This document shows positions 52,618 through 61,471 of a stretch of 64,000 nucleotides of DNA, one piece after another. This DNA is from Thalassotalea insulae (lineage in GTDB: Bacteria > Pseudomonadota > Gammaproteobacteria > Enterobacterales > Alteromonadaceae), in NCBI RefSeq assembly GCF_030161395.1, contig NZ_BSST01000001.1, forward strand, positions 1,736,001-1,800,000. The letters run 5' to 3'. Position numbers and translations under genes: made by a program. Numbering within the stretch: position 1 is the first letter of the stretch; each line of letters starts with the position of its first letter. The notes under the pieces are model-generated. The model was not told the origin of the DNA, did not search any database, and worked only from the letters and a program-made list of their open reading frames with translations.

Positions 52618-53187
52618 TTGAAGCTACCCTCAATGATAAAAGGTTGGTTAAACACTGCCACCACACCTGAAAGGTTGCTTGAGCACTACGTATCTACCGG
52701 CGACAACTGTCATTTAGTGGCGCTGGTAGAACAGTTCAATATATCAATTTATCACTATTTAATGAGCTTATCCGATAAGGAAACAGCTGAAGATGCGCTG
52801 CAAGCAACCTGGCTTAAAGTGATGAAAGTGCAATCAACAACCAAACAACATACCAATGTGAAAAGTTGGTTATATACCATAGCCCGAAATACCTTAATTG
52901 ATGAACTCAGACGCCAACAAAAATGGCAATGGCAAACTCTCGAAGATCACCATTTAACGGGTTGCTCACTCAGTCGGGAATTTGAAAGCACTGATCGTTT
53001 AGCATTGTTTAATTTAGCTATTATGCAATTGCCCTTTTATCAGCGAGAAGTATTTATATTCCAACAGGAAGGGTTTTCAATATTAGAAATATGCGAATTA
53101 ACCAACGAAAACTTTGAAACCGTAAAAAGTCGTTTGCGATATGCACGTAAAAACTTAAAAGCAATGTTAGGAAACCATCATGAATAA
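52618..53187 (+). CDS. ECF-type RNA polymerase sigma factor
   Basis: A 189-residue sigma-70-family ECF factor: sigma-2 region (ISIYHYLMSLSDKETAEDALQATWLKVMK; VKSWLYTIARNTLIDELRR, the -10 recognition helix) and sigma-4 region (LPFYQREVFIFQQEGFSILEICELTNENFETVKSRLRYARKNLKAML). TTG start at 52618, with AGGA 7 bases upstream overlapping the tonB-type stop; an ATG at 52633 is possible. It overlaps the following gene by 8 bases, the usual arrangement with an anti-sigma gene. The regulon is unknown. Confidence 0.88.
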   Translation: MKLPSMIKGWLNTATTPERLLEHYVSTGDNCHLVALVEQFNISIYHYLMSLSDKETAEDALQATWLKVMKVQSTTKQHTNVKSWLYTIARNTLIDELRRQQKWQWQTLEDHHLTGCSLSREFESTDRLALFNLAIMQLPFYQREVFIFQQEGFSILEICELTNENFETVKSRLRYARKNLKAMLGNHHE

Positions 53188-53887
53188 TGAACCGTTCGAT
53201 AAAGAATTATCAGCACTTTATCAGCAGCGAAAATCACACATAGTTGCTCCCAACATTACTCTGGCTGAGTCTTCGAATAATAAAAAATATTCGCTCATTA
53301 AATTACTCTCGATCTTCACACTAGGAGGAGTAGCGTCATTTGGTATCATGGCTATTATGACGCATTTTGCGAAAAGCCCAGAGCCGCAACAACCAATGTT
53401 AACAAGCTCGCATCAGGTCAAAATTGCAGAGGCACCTCCAAAGCCAGTTGATGATGAGGTTATTGTAATTAAACCTGAGTTACCTCCTAAACCTGGAACT
53501 CCGACTATAGAGTCAGAGATAGCTAAGCTAGCACCTGCAATAAATAGTGCGCAAGCGAGTAATGTAGAGAATATCGATTTAAACGCCATTCAAATTGTCA
53601 AACTCCCGCATTTGAAAGAGCCTGAATTTATTATCAAGCCTATTTATAAGGTGATGCCTAAATTCTCAAACAACGCCTTACGAGCGCAACAATCGGGTTC
53701 AATCAGGTTGCGTTATGAAATTGATCGTTTAGGTGATGTCAGGAACATCGAAATTATTAATAGTAATGTCAGCCGGGCATTACAGCGTTCAGCCAAAAAA
53801 GCACTCGCTCAATGGAAATACACACCAGGCGAAAACATAAAGAAAAACTACGAAATTATATTTGAGTTCACAGCTGAAAAGAGTTGA
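53180..53887 (+). CDS. TonB-like protein with N-terminal putative anti-sigma arm
   Basis: A 235-residue single-pass membrane protein. Residues 1-36 are cytoplasmic (NNEPFDKELSALYQQRKSHIVAPN), then a helix (LIKLLSIFTLGGVASFGIMAIMTHFA), a proline-rich periplasmic spacer, and a TonB C-terminal domain (YKVMPKFSNNALRAQQSGSIRLRYEIDRLGDV ... AKKALAQWKY). Helix and C-domain are clearly paralogous to the upstream TonB-like protein (about 12 of 26 helix residues identical). Only this copy has the cytoplasmic arm, and its gene overlaps the sigma gene by 8 bases, so I infer the arm restrains the sigma factor. No zinc-finger anti-sigma motif is present. Confidence 0.75.
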   Translation: MNNEPFDKELSALYQQRKSHIVAPNITLAESSNNKKYSLIKLLSIFTLGGVASFGIMAIMTHFAKSPEPQQPMLTSSHQVKIAEAPPKPVDDEVIVIKPELPPKPGTPTIESEIAKLAPAINSAQASNVENIDLNAIQIVKLPHLKEPEFIIKPIYKVMPKFSNNALRAQQSGSIRLRYEIDRLGDVRNIEIINSNVSRALQRSAKKALAQWKYTPGENIKKNYEIIFEFTAEKS

Positions 53888-53922
53888 GCCATCAGAAATT
53901 AACGATATTTAAGGAAAATAAA

Positions 53923-54657
53923 ATGAGAATATTACTAACCTTATTAATAGCTATGCTTTCACTAGATAGTATTGCCTCAAATTTACCTGACTTCCCTTTT
54001 GTTACTGTCACTGGAGAAAGTGTAAAAAAAGTGACGCCGGATAAAGCTACCCTTGGATTTTATGTCACTACTTTTGATAAAGAAGCCACCAAGGCAACAA
54101 GCTTACTTAATGAAACATCAAATAACGTAGTTGCTGTGCTCACTAAAAATGGCATATCAGCAAAGCAGATTAGCGCTTTTGAAATAAACAAACGCTCCAA
54201 ACGTACACGAGATAAAGACTACAACGATCTCGCTATTTTAGGGTATGAACTGAGCCAAAGATTCGAAGTAACCATTGATAATCTCAACCAATATTCTGAG
54301 ATAACTAATGAATTACTCGATATTAACCATGTTGAGAATATTGAAAGCCAATTTAGCTCTACGCAAAGAGAAAAAATAGAAATTGAATTAATTAAAAATG
54401 CCGCACAAAAAGCAAAACTCAAAGCAGAACAAATGGCAGCAGGCCTTGGAGTTGAGCTAGGATCTGTGTTTGCCTTTAATGACTCAGGCTCTTTCTCGTC
54501 GTTTTTTGCTACCTTTGGGATCAAAAGTGAAGCCAGAGCGTATGCCATGATGAGCAGCCAAGCCCGTTCAACCAATATCTTTGTTCCTCAATACATAGAG
54601 ATTAAAAAAAGCATCAACGTGATATATAAACTTAAAAGTTCTAGCAAAAATCACTAA
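53923..54657 (+). CDS. SIMPL-domain (DUF541) periplasmic protein
   Basis: A 244-residue exported protein of the SIMPL/DUF541 family (YggE-like, oxidative-stress linked in E. coli): signal peptide about 1-18, then FPFVTVTGESVKKVTPDKATLGFYV and the long helical middle typical of the family. The ATG at 53923 has AAGGA 7 bases upstream; the frame is open from 53884 but that start would lack a signal. It ends the TonB-sigma-TonB cluster, 35 bases after the previous gene, so it is probably co-transcribed. Role in the system is unknown. Confidence 0.85.
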   Translation: MRILLTLLIAMLSLDSIASNLPDFPFVTVTGESVKKVTPDKATLGFYVTTFDKEATKATSLLNETSNNVVAVLTKNGISAKQISAFEINKRSKRTRDKDYNDLAILGYELSQRFEVTIDNLNQYSEITNELLDINHVENIESQFSSTQREKIEIELIKNAAQKAKLKAEQMAAGLGVELGSVFAFNDSGSFSSFFATFGIKSEARAYAMMSSQARSTNIFVPQYIEIKKSINVIYKLKSSSKNH

Positions 54658-54779
54658 CCAGATAAGCTATCTTTTAACCAAGAAGTTATTTCCTGCGTCA
54701 CTATTTCCGCCAATATCAATGAGGTGGTTAATGAGCGAATTAAGTGGCGTTTGATTTGCGTAGTTATTAGTAACAAATA

Positions 54780-55736
54780 TTAAACTTTTTGATATACCAT
54801 CAAGGCGTTTAACGTCGGATCGCCCTGTTGAAATAGCTTTTTACCATCGGACTTAAATCCCAATTTATTTAACAATACATCCAATTCAGCTAAAGCGTAA
54901 AAATTACGTAATTCCGCGTTGTTATATTGCCAAGACTCCATAGTACCTAAGTTAAATACATCATGGGCTAACGCAACAATATGATGCATTTTTTTATTGT
55001 TAACATCGTGATCGCGCACAACTAAGTATCCCCCGGTACTCATAGTGTCTCTAATATTAGTAATAAACTCTTCTCTTAATGCTACAGGGCAATGATGAAA
55101 GCCAATATAAACAGTGACTAAATCAAGTGAATTTCTAGGTATGGAATGCAGAGCAGGTTGATAATTATTGAATAAAATATCAGATCCAGCTTTTATTATT
55201 TGCCCTCTATCAATCATATCGATAGGCGAATATGTTGCCGCTTTATCGGTAACAAAATATCGATCATTTTCGATAGTAAAACGTTCTTCTAAAGCGTCTA
55301 AGTAACGTCCTGTACTCCCTATTTCCAAATAACCACTGAATTGATTTTTATCGTGCAATAACTGTTGTGTTTGATCGGCAATGATTTGTTTTTGCTTACT
55401 CAGTGCCGGCATCGAATAAGTTAACGGTGCAATAAATGAGCTGATTTCATTAAGCTTATTTTGCACTTCGATATAGATTTGTTGATCTGAGCTCGCGCGT
55501 TTTGTTATCGCATCAATAAGTTGATGGAACTCAAGCTCAGGATATAGGTGAAACACATTGACCAAGAATTGATAAAAATTATCTTTGTAAGCTGAATTAC
55601 CATATATAAATTTAAAGTTACTGTTTGATTCACTCGCTAAGTGTAGGGAAGAAGACATTGAAATAGCTTTCAACGTTGGCATCAGCGCTGAAATACTTAC
55701 TATAGCTTTTAATAACTTACGTCGAGATTGAATCAT
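54780..55736 (-). CDS. Tat-exported methyltransferase-like protein
   Basis: A 318-residue protein with a twin-arginine-type signal: SRRKLLK (residues 3-9) followed by a hydrophobic stretch and an Ala/Ser cleavage region. The body has a degenerate SAM-methyltransferase pattern: GYLEIGSTGRYLDALE as motif I, LDLVTVYIGFHHCP, TGGYLVVRDHDV. The Tat route implies that it folds in the cytosol, possibly with a bound cofactor. It is divergent, 71 bases apart, from an FAD-binding oxidoreductase gene with its own membrane anchor. Substrate unknown. Confidence 0.75.
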   Translation of the reverse strand: MIQSRRKLLKAIVSISALMPTLKAISMSSSLHLASESNSNFKFIYGNSAYKDNFYQFLVNVFHLYPELEFHQLIDAITKRASSDQQIYIEVQNKLNEISSFIAPLTYSMPALSKQKQIIADQTQQLLHDKNQFSGYLEIGSTGRYLDALEERFTIENDRYFVTDKAATYSPIDMIDRGQIIKAGSDILFNNYQPALHSIPRNSLDLVTVYIGFHHCPVALREEFITNIRDTMSTGGYLVVRDHDVNNKKMHHIVALAHDVFNLGTMESWQYNNAELRNFYALAELDVLLNKLGFKSDGKKLFQQGDPTLNALMVYQKV

Positions 55737-55807
55737 GTTCGTCCTTGTGAAATTCAGTACGTTACGGCACTATAACAAAACTATCAGCAAAACTGTATGG
55801 ACACATT

Positions 55808-58252
55808 ATGTGGTTGCAACGCCCCGTTAAAATTCTAAAAAAGCTTGGCAAGGGAATGCTTGCCTTTATCATTTTTACCTCCATCGCAACAACATTAGTT
55901 GTCTGGAGTTCAGGCGTTCAATATAAAAATATACCGGCTAAAACATTAACGATAAATGATATTACTCAGTTAAATCCCGTCACTGTTGCACGCATTGTAA
56001 AACCAGAAAGTATTGATGAGATAGCGTCTGAAATAGCATCAACGACAGGGCCTATATCTATCGGTGGTGGTCGATACAGTCAAGGGGGACAAACCTCTTA
56101 TCCCGACAGCTTGCATTTTGATATGCGCAGTTTTAATAACGTCATTAGACTCGATAAAGAACAAAAACTCGTTACCGTGCAAGCCGGCATAACCTGGCGC
56201 GATTTACAAACTTTCATCGACCCTTACGATTTATCGATCAAGATAATGCAAACTTACGCCAATTTCACGGTTGGAGGTTCGCTCAGTGTCAACGTTCATG
56301 GCAGATATATTGGCGAAGGGCCATTAGTACGCTCAGTAAGTTCAATAAAACTCATTTTAGCTAATGGGAAGGTTGTGAATGCTTCGCCACACGAAAATGC
56401 AGATTTATTTTATGCAGCTATCGGCGGTTATGGTGGTATTGGTGTCATTGCAGAAGCGACCTTAAAGCTTGTGCCTAATGTAAAAGTAGAACGCCACACC
56501 TCAACAATGAAGCTTGCAGATTACTATGAGCACTTCAAAACCAATATTCGAGATAATAAAGCGGTAGTTTTTCACAATGCTGATATTTATCCGCCAGATT
56601 TTGAAGCAATACGTAATGTGTCTTGGCTAAAAACTGACAAGCCAGTGACTGAAGCTGAGCGCTTGATCCCTAAAAATAAAGAATATGGCTGGCAGCCTAA
56701 AGTTGCAGGGTTTGTCGCTGACTATGATGTAGGTAAATGGGTCAGACAAACTATTTTTGATCCCATTTATTATGCCCAAGAAGCCGTCTATTGGCGTAAC
56801 TATGAAGCAAGTTATGACGTTAATGAGCTAGAGCCAAGCGACCGTAAAGAATATACCGACGCACTGAGAGAATACTTTGTACCGGTAGCGAATTTTTCTC
56901 GCTTTGCTGAAAAGATGAAACAGATATTCCAAAAGCATGAGGTTAATATTATTAATGTTTCTATCCGTCATGCTCTGCCTGACCCTGGAACGTTATTAGC
57001 ATGGGCGAACGAAGAAGTTTTTGCTTTTGTTGTTTATTATCGACAAGGGACGAGTTTAATTGCGCAACAAAAAGTTAAAGCGTGGAGTAAAGAAATCATC
57101 GATGCGGTAATATCTGAAGGTGGAGCCTACTATTTACCTTATCAAGTTCATGCATCTACGGCGCAATTCAAAAAAGCCTATCCCCGTGCCGAAGAATATT
57201 TTGCTGTAAAAAATAAGGTTGACCCTAATAACCGCTTTCGCAATAAACTTTGGCAAGCCCATTACCCTAAAAACAAAACTCCGTTTGAACAACAGCAGGC
57301 GAAGATAGCGCAATATTATCGTAACGAAGGCCAAACCTTATTAACTATTCCTGAATGGTATTTAGTCTTTAACCCGCTGGAATATAGCAACTTTCTTAGC
57401 GAAGAAAATAATCCAAGTGATTTTCCTTTTTTTGCCAGTATTGATGAGTATTGGAAGTTGTACGATAAAACCCTTGCTCTCAGTGACAATCAGTACCCAA
57501 GTAATGATGAGTATATGACTATGTTACAAGTCATTGGTATCTCAACAACAGTCGAGTACATGTACAAAGGCGCTTACGAGAATACTATCGGCCGCTTTAC
57601 TCATTGGACCGCCGATGCGGTAACTGCTGAAGAAAATATTATTCGTGATGCCCACAGCGCTTATAGCGAGCTAATATTTCATCAAGCATGGTATGAATTT
57701 GATTTTGCTTACTGGCTCAAAAAAATATGGACTGAGCCTGAATTTTTTCAAGATAACTTTATTCGCAAACTTGAACGAAAGCTTTTCTTCACGCTTGAAT
57801 TTGGATTTAAAGAATTATACTCAGGTGTTATAAAATTTGCCGCGAAAAGCGCTTATGATGAAAGTGATGGCAAAATCTATCTTACGTTACACAGTGATAA
57901 AAACTTAGAACCTGAGCAAGTATTTCCAGGCGAAATTTTAGCAAATCATGATAAAGAATATTTATTATCGGTTCCTCGTTGGGGTGGCTTTACTTCTATA
58001 ATGCCAAAGCTTGCTGCTCTTGATGTCGCCTTTACTGATGTTTCTGGCAATTACAAAATAGCAGTGTCTTTTATTACCGATAAAAATTCTCCGTTTAAGC
58101 CAAGCTATGGAAAGTATTTATTTGATTCTCAAGTAGTCTCATCACAAAAACAAAAACGAATTATTTATATGGTAAAAGTGTCAGATTTAGCTGCTCTGCT
58201 TAATGAAATGAGGCTTAATGATCATCAGATAGAACACATTTATGACTATTAG
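55808..58252 (+). CDS. Membrane-anchored FAD-binding oxidoreductase with large C-terminal domain
   Basis: An 814-residue protein. A single N-terminal membrane helix (LAFIIFTSIATTLVVWSS, about 18-36) is followed by a PCMH-type FAD-binding domain (about 60-240: GPISIGGGRYSQGGQT, VTVQAGITWRDL, GGSLSVNVHGR, GGYGGIGVIAEATL). This is the fold of aldonolactone, vanillyl-alcohol and lactate-type oxidases. The middle (240-505) is the usual cap region. The last 300 residues have no family I recognise and few Cys. The active domain would face the periplasm, since the helix has Lys/Arg on its N-terminal side. Divergent from the Tat-type methyltransferase. Confidence 0.83.
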   Translation: MWLQRPVKILKKLGKGMLAFIIFTSIATTLVVWSSGVQYKNIPAKTLTINDITQLNPVTVARIVKPESIDEIASEIASTTGPISIGGGRYSQGGQTSYPDSLHFDMRSFNNVIRLDKEQKLVTVQAGITWRDLQTFIDPYDLSIKIMQTYANFTVGGSLSVNVHGRYIGEGPLVRSVSSIKLILANGKVVNASPHENADLFYAAIGGYGGIGVIAEATLKLVPNVKVERHTSTMKLADYYEHFKTNIRDNKAVVFHNADIYPPDFEAIRNVSWLKTDKPVTEAERLIPKNKEYGWQPKVAGFVADYDVGKWVRQTIFDPIYYAQEAVYWRNYEASYDVNELEPSDRKEYTDALREYFVPVANFSRFAEKMKQIFQKHEVNIINVSIRHALPDPGTLLAWANEEVFAFVVYYRQGTSLIAQQKVKAWSKEIIDAVISEGGAYYLPYQVHASTAQFKKAYPRAEEYFAVKNKVDPNNRFRNKLWQAHYPKNKTPFEQQQAKIAQYYRNEGQTLLTIPEWYLVFNPLEYSNFLSEENNPSDFPFFASIDEYWKLYDKTLALSDNQYPSNDEYMTMLQVIGISTTVEYMYKGAYENTIGRFTHWTADAVTAEENIIRDAHSAYSELIFHQAWYEFDFAYWLKKIWTEPEFFQDNFIRKLERKLFFTLEFGFKELYSGVIKFAAKSAYDESDGKIYLTLHSDKNLEPEQVFPGEILANHDKEYLLSVPRWGGFTSIMPKLAALDVAFTDVSGNYKIAVSFITDKNSPFKPSYGKYLFDSQVVSSQKQKRIIYMVKVSDLAALLNEMRLNDHQIEHIYDY

Positions 58253-58366
58253 TTAAGCCGATATGAGTGTTTACCAAACTAACCACAATATTCTGCTCAC
58301 CCGAAAGAGCTGAATATGCTGCCATGCAGCTACCAAGCGCTAAGTAAGTAATTCATTCTCGCGGGC

Positions 58367-58416
58367 ATAGTCGAATCTCATCTAAGAGTTCGGCTCTGTT
58401 AGCTAAATTCGACTAT
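58367..58416. promoter_or_regulatory. Nested hairpin upstream of the RelA/SpoT-like gene
   Basis: ATAGTCGAAT (58367-58376) and ATTCGACTAT (58407-58416) are perfect complements; the loop contains a second hairpin, AGAG-TTCGG-CTCT (58385-58397), with flanking CTAA/TTAG. A compact two-level stem in the 5' region of the next gene; may be an RNA element. Confidence 0.6.
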
Positions 58417-58454
58417 AGTTAACAAAGAACTACTCATATTATGGTGACTTAAAG

Positions 58455-58468
58455 CGTTCAGCTGAACG
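58455..58468. promoter_or_regulatory. 14-bp palindrome just before the RelA/SpoT-like gene
   Basis: CGTTCAGCTGAACG is a perfect palindrome ending 13 bases upstream of the ATG at 58482. It overlaps the region expected to hold an RBS, which favours an operator or a leader stem. Confidence 0.45.
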
Positions 58469-58481
58469 TTATAGCAATGTT

Positions 58482-59504
58482 ATGAATATCAACCCTTGGC
58501 GTAGCACTTCGGTTCGTACAGCCTTAGAAGGACGCTCGTTTATCGATGCGAAGCGTATTCATATCCATACAGAGCAAGAAGCCAACGCATTCTTAACTTG
58601 CTATGGTTTCGACCTTCAAGACCCGGCAGATCTTGAAGAAATTGAAATGCTGCGCCAGGAAGCCATTGAATTAATTGAGCAGGAATTATTAAAAGACGGG
58701 GAAGTTATTCCACCCGAGCTCAAAGAACAGCAAAATGTCATCCAATATATTTTAAATGCATCAGGCCACGGCAAAAAAGAACTCACCCCGTGGAGCGGTG
58801 CAATTCTGCGAGTGTTGCACACCTTAACTCATAGTCATTCTTATCTGAATGATTTATACCATGATGATATTCGCAAGCAGATTTTTCAGCGCTTTGACGG
58901 TCATATCGTCAAAGAGAATGACAAGTGCTCTTTAGGAGATATTGCCTTAGTTGACGTAGAATTTAGAACCGTTAAATCCCGCCGCTCTGTCGCAATGAAG
59001 TTACTTCATAAAACGGAAAATGTCGCCGCAGATATTTTTGACTGGATTGGTATTCGATTTATTACCCATTCTCGTGCCGATGTACTTGATGTATTAGCCT
59101 TTTTGAGAGTTCAACATATACTGACTTATGCCAACATTAAACCCTCACGATCACGCAATACCTTAATTGATTTAACATGGTTAGATCAATGCTTTGACCA
59201 GGGTATGCCCGTTGAGCAAATAAAAGAAAAAATGCAGTCACTTGTTTATCCAACCATTGAACAAGGTACATCGACGAATCCATTTAGTGAAGTCTCTTAT
59301 CATTCAGTACAAATTACTTGCCGCCAGCGTATCAAAATCATCCAACCTAATGGCAAGCACCTTTGCTTTTACTTTCCGTTTGAAATTCAATTGATGGATC
59401 AGCACAGTTACTTAGCGTCCAGGGAAGGCTTAGCTTCACATGCTGAATATAAAAAACGCCAGCGAAATGCAGTGAGAAAGCGGGTATTGCCATTTTTACC
59501 ATAA
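58482..59504 (+). CDS. TIGR04552-type protein with RelA/SpoT-like nucleotidyltransferase pattern
   Basis: A 340-residue soluble protein. It resembles proteins filed as TIGR04552 (function unnamed). From residue 160 on, it follows the order of a RelA/SpoT synthetase: VKSRRSVAMKLLHK (Lys165-Arg168), DIFDWIGIRF (Asp187-Arg192; cf. DxxGIR), VSYHSVQI (272-278; position of YxSxH, but with Gln at the His), FEIQLMD (300-306; cf. EIQxRT) and SHAEYKK (319-325; cf. EHxxYK). The His of the YxSxH motif is not conserved, so synthesis of (p)ppGpp is uncertain. The N-terminal 150 residues are helical. Transcribed alone behind a nested hairpin. Confidence 0.6.
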   Translation: MNINPWRSTSVRTALEGRSFIDAKRIHIHTEQEANAFLTCYGFDLQDPADLEEIEMLRQEAIELIEQELLKDGEVIPPELKEQQNVIQYILNASGHGKKELTPWSGAILRVLHTLTHSHSYLNDLYHDDIRKQIFQRFDGHIVKENDKCSLGDIALVDVEFRTVKSRRSVAMKLLHKTENVAADIFDWIGIRFITHSRADVLDVLAFLRVQHILTYANIKPSRSRNTLIDLTWLDQCFDQGMPVEQIKEKMQSLVYPTIEQGTSTNPFSEVSYHSVQITCRQRIKIIQPNGKHLCFYFPFEIQLMDQHSYLASREGLASHAEYKKRQRNAVRKRVLPFLP

Positions 59505-59587
59505 ATAAAATGCACAATTTAGGTAGTTTATCCTGATGATCAAGATACGCTGATAATACGACACATAAACCGTTTAACGGTGCGCCG

Positions 59588-60481
59588 TTATTTCTTGCAT
59601 TGTTCAATCAGCCACTGTTCTAACACCTTCATATCGCTGTTATTGGCCTGACTGTTTTTATAAACGAAATAATAATTATCCCCCGTAATTAATGCGTGTT
59701 GATGCACTTGAACCAGGCCTGCTTCTTTATCTTCAATGCTTAATAACATGCTATCCATTAGCATGATTCCCATATGATATTTAGCCGCTTCATTTGCTAA
59801 CAACACATGGCTGAAATGGCAAATCTTAGTCTCTGGTGGTAACGTAAAACCGGCGGAATCACACCAACGTAACCAATCGGTATTTAACGCTTTATTCACA
59901 CCAAAATACTGAGCAGAAAGCAAAGTTTGTTGCCACATCGCCTCAGGAAGTGGTGCCGTTTTTATTGTTTTCCATAGTTGTTGACTGCACACTGGAATAA
60001 GTTTTTCTTGATATAAAACTTTATGTAAATAGCCCTTACGAGGGGGATTTACCGTAATAAAACAATCTGCAATGCGATCATGACATTCAACATCGTCGGT
60101 TATCATGTTCACAGTCAATTCAATATGCGGGTATCGTTTTCTAAAATCATCTAATCGAGGGATCAGCCACTTTACCGCTAACGAGCTATATAAAGCCATG
60201 CGGATATTGCCAGATGTCCCCTCTCTGACCATCCTGCTAGCATTTGATATAGCGCCAAGTGCATGGCTCACTTCTTGATAATATGTTTGACCAACGTCCG
60301 ACAATGAGAAGGTTCTACCTTGTCGAATAAAGAGACTTGCGTTTAAATATTCCTCCAGCTGTTTTACCTGATGACTAACCGCACTTTGAGTAACATGTAA
60401 CTCTTCTGCAGCTTTAGAAAAGCTATTTAATCGGGCTACAGCGTCAAAACACTGAATGGCTTTTAATGGCGGCCTCATCAC
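59588..60481 (-). CDS. LysR-family regulator (GcvA-like)
   Basis: A 297-residue LysR regulator with HTH residues FDAVARLNSFSKAAEELHVTQSAVSHQVKQLEEYL and effector domain after about residue 90. The first residues (MRPPLKAIQCFDAVARLNSFSKAAEEL) place it in the GcvA-like group. It is divergent, 111 bases apart, from the DMT-family exporter gene and is the likely regulator of that gene. Ligand unknown. Confidence 0.88.
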   Translation of the reverse strand: MMRPPLKAIQCFDAVARLNSFSKAAEELHVTQSAVSHQVKQLEEYLNASLFIRQGRTFSLSDVGQTYYQEVSHALGAISNASRMVREGTSGNIRMALYSSLAVKWLIPRLDDFRKRYPHIELTVNMITDDVECHDRIADCFITVNPPRKGYLHKVLYQEKLIPVCSQQLWKTIKTAPLPEAMWQQTLLSAQYFGVNKALNTDWLRWCDSAGFTLPPETKICHFSHVLLANEAAKYHMGIMLMDSMLLSIEDKEAGLVQVHQHALITGDNYYFVYKNSQANNSDMKVLEQWLIEQCKK

Positions 60482-60592
60482 TATTAGTTTTACTCATACT
60501 AAATAAATTTTAATCATTATACATAATACTAGTTATTGTTATATCTTGACGTTAATCAATGCTATTTCATTTGCTGTTAGTAGGAGTTCAAC

Positions 60593-61456
60593 ATGCCAAA
60601 GTTAACGATTGGATTAGCGATGCTTTTACTGATTATTGGCAATAACATCGCCGTACTTTCAGATGCGTTAATTAAAAATTTACCGAAAGATGTCGCTGTG
60701 TATCAGTTCATTCTGTATCGCCAGTTAAGCGCCATCGTTCTGTTAATTCCGTTTTGTATCTTTAGCAAAAACACGCATTTTTTTACCGGACTAAAATGGC
60801 ATATTGTCAGAGGTCATATTTGGCTGTTCGGTGCTGTTTTTATGGTTATTGCACTCAGCACGTTACCTTTGGCTACCGTAAATGCCCTGTTTTATACTGC
60901 CCCAATATTAATGCTGCTGTTAGCCATGCTCTTTTTTAAAGAAAAGGGGACATTTTCATCAATATTGGTTGCAGCCTTAGGGTTTATTGGCGTGTTAATT
61001 ATCGTCAAACCTTCACATTTTAGCTGGGCTGTACTAGCCGCATTCATCGTTGCATTAACCATGGCATTAAACAATTTACTGGTAAAAAAACTGCCATCAC
61101 ACCATAACGTCTTTCAAACCTTATTACTGACTAGCTTGGTTGGCACGCCCGTGGCACTGGCATTAGTATTATGGGAAGGACAAGCGTGGAGCTGGCCATC
61201 ATTATTCATTGCCACCAGTTCTAACGTTTTTATCCTCACATACGCCGGCATATGTGTTTGGGTTTATCGCTACATAGAAGCCAATAAAATTGCAGCAGCA
61301 GAGTACACAGGGTTAATCGGTGCGATTGCCATTGGCATACTATGGTTTAATGAGTCTCCAGAGCCCACCATGTATTTAGGCTCAGCAATGATCGTACTGC
61401 CGCTGATATGGTTGGCGAAGAAAGAACAAAGCAAGCAAAAAATAGTAAATAGCTAA
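60593..61456 (+). CDS. DMT-superfamily (EamA-type) exporter
   Basis: A 287-residue inner-membrane transporter with ten membrane helices and two EamA repeats (about 6-140 and 150-280). Features include YRQLSAIVLLIPFCIF near the N-terminus and the FYTAPILMLLLAMLFFKEKG hairpin. Members export amino acids, nucleosides or other metabolites. The gene is followed 15 bases later by a CsaA-like gene, forming a two-gene unit, and is divergent from a LysR regulator. Confidence 0.88.
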   Translation: MPKLTIGLAMLLLIIGNNIAVLSDALIKNLPKDVAVYQFILYRQLSAIVLLIPFCIFSKNTHFFTGLKWHIVRGHIWLFGAVFMVIALSTLPLATVNALFYTAPILMLLLAMLFFKEKGTFSSILVAALGFIGVLIIVKPSHFSWAVLAAFIVALTMALNNLLVKKLPSHHNVFQTLLLTSLVGTPVALALVLWEGQAWSWPSLFIATSSNVFILTYAGICVWVYRYIEANKIAAAEYTGLIGAIAIGILWFNESPEPTMYLGSAMIVLPLIWLAKKEQSKQKIVNS

Positions 61457-61471
61457 CATAAGGAAACGCCA

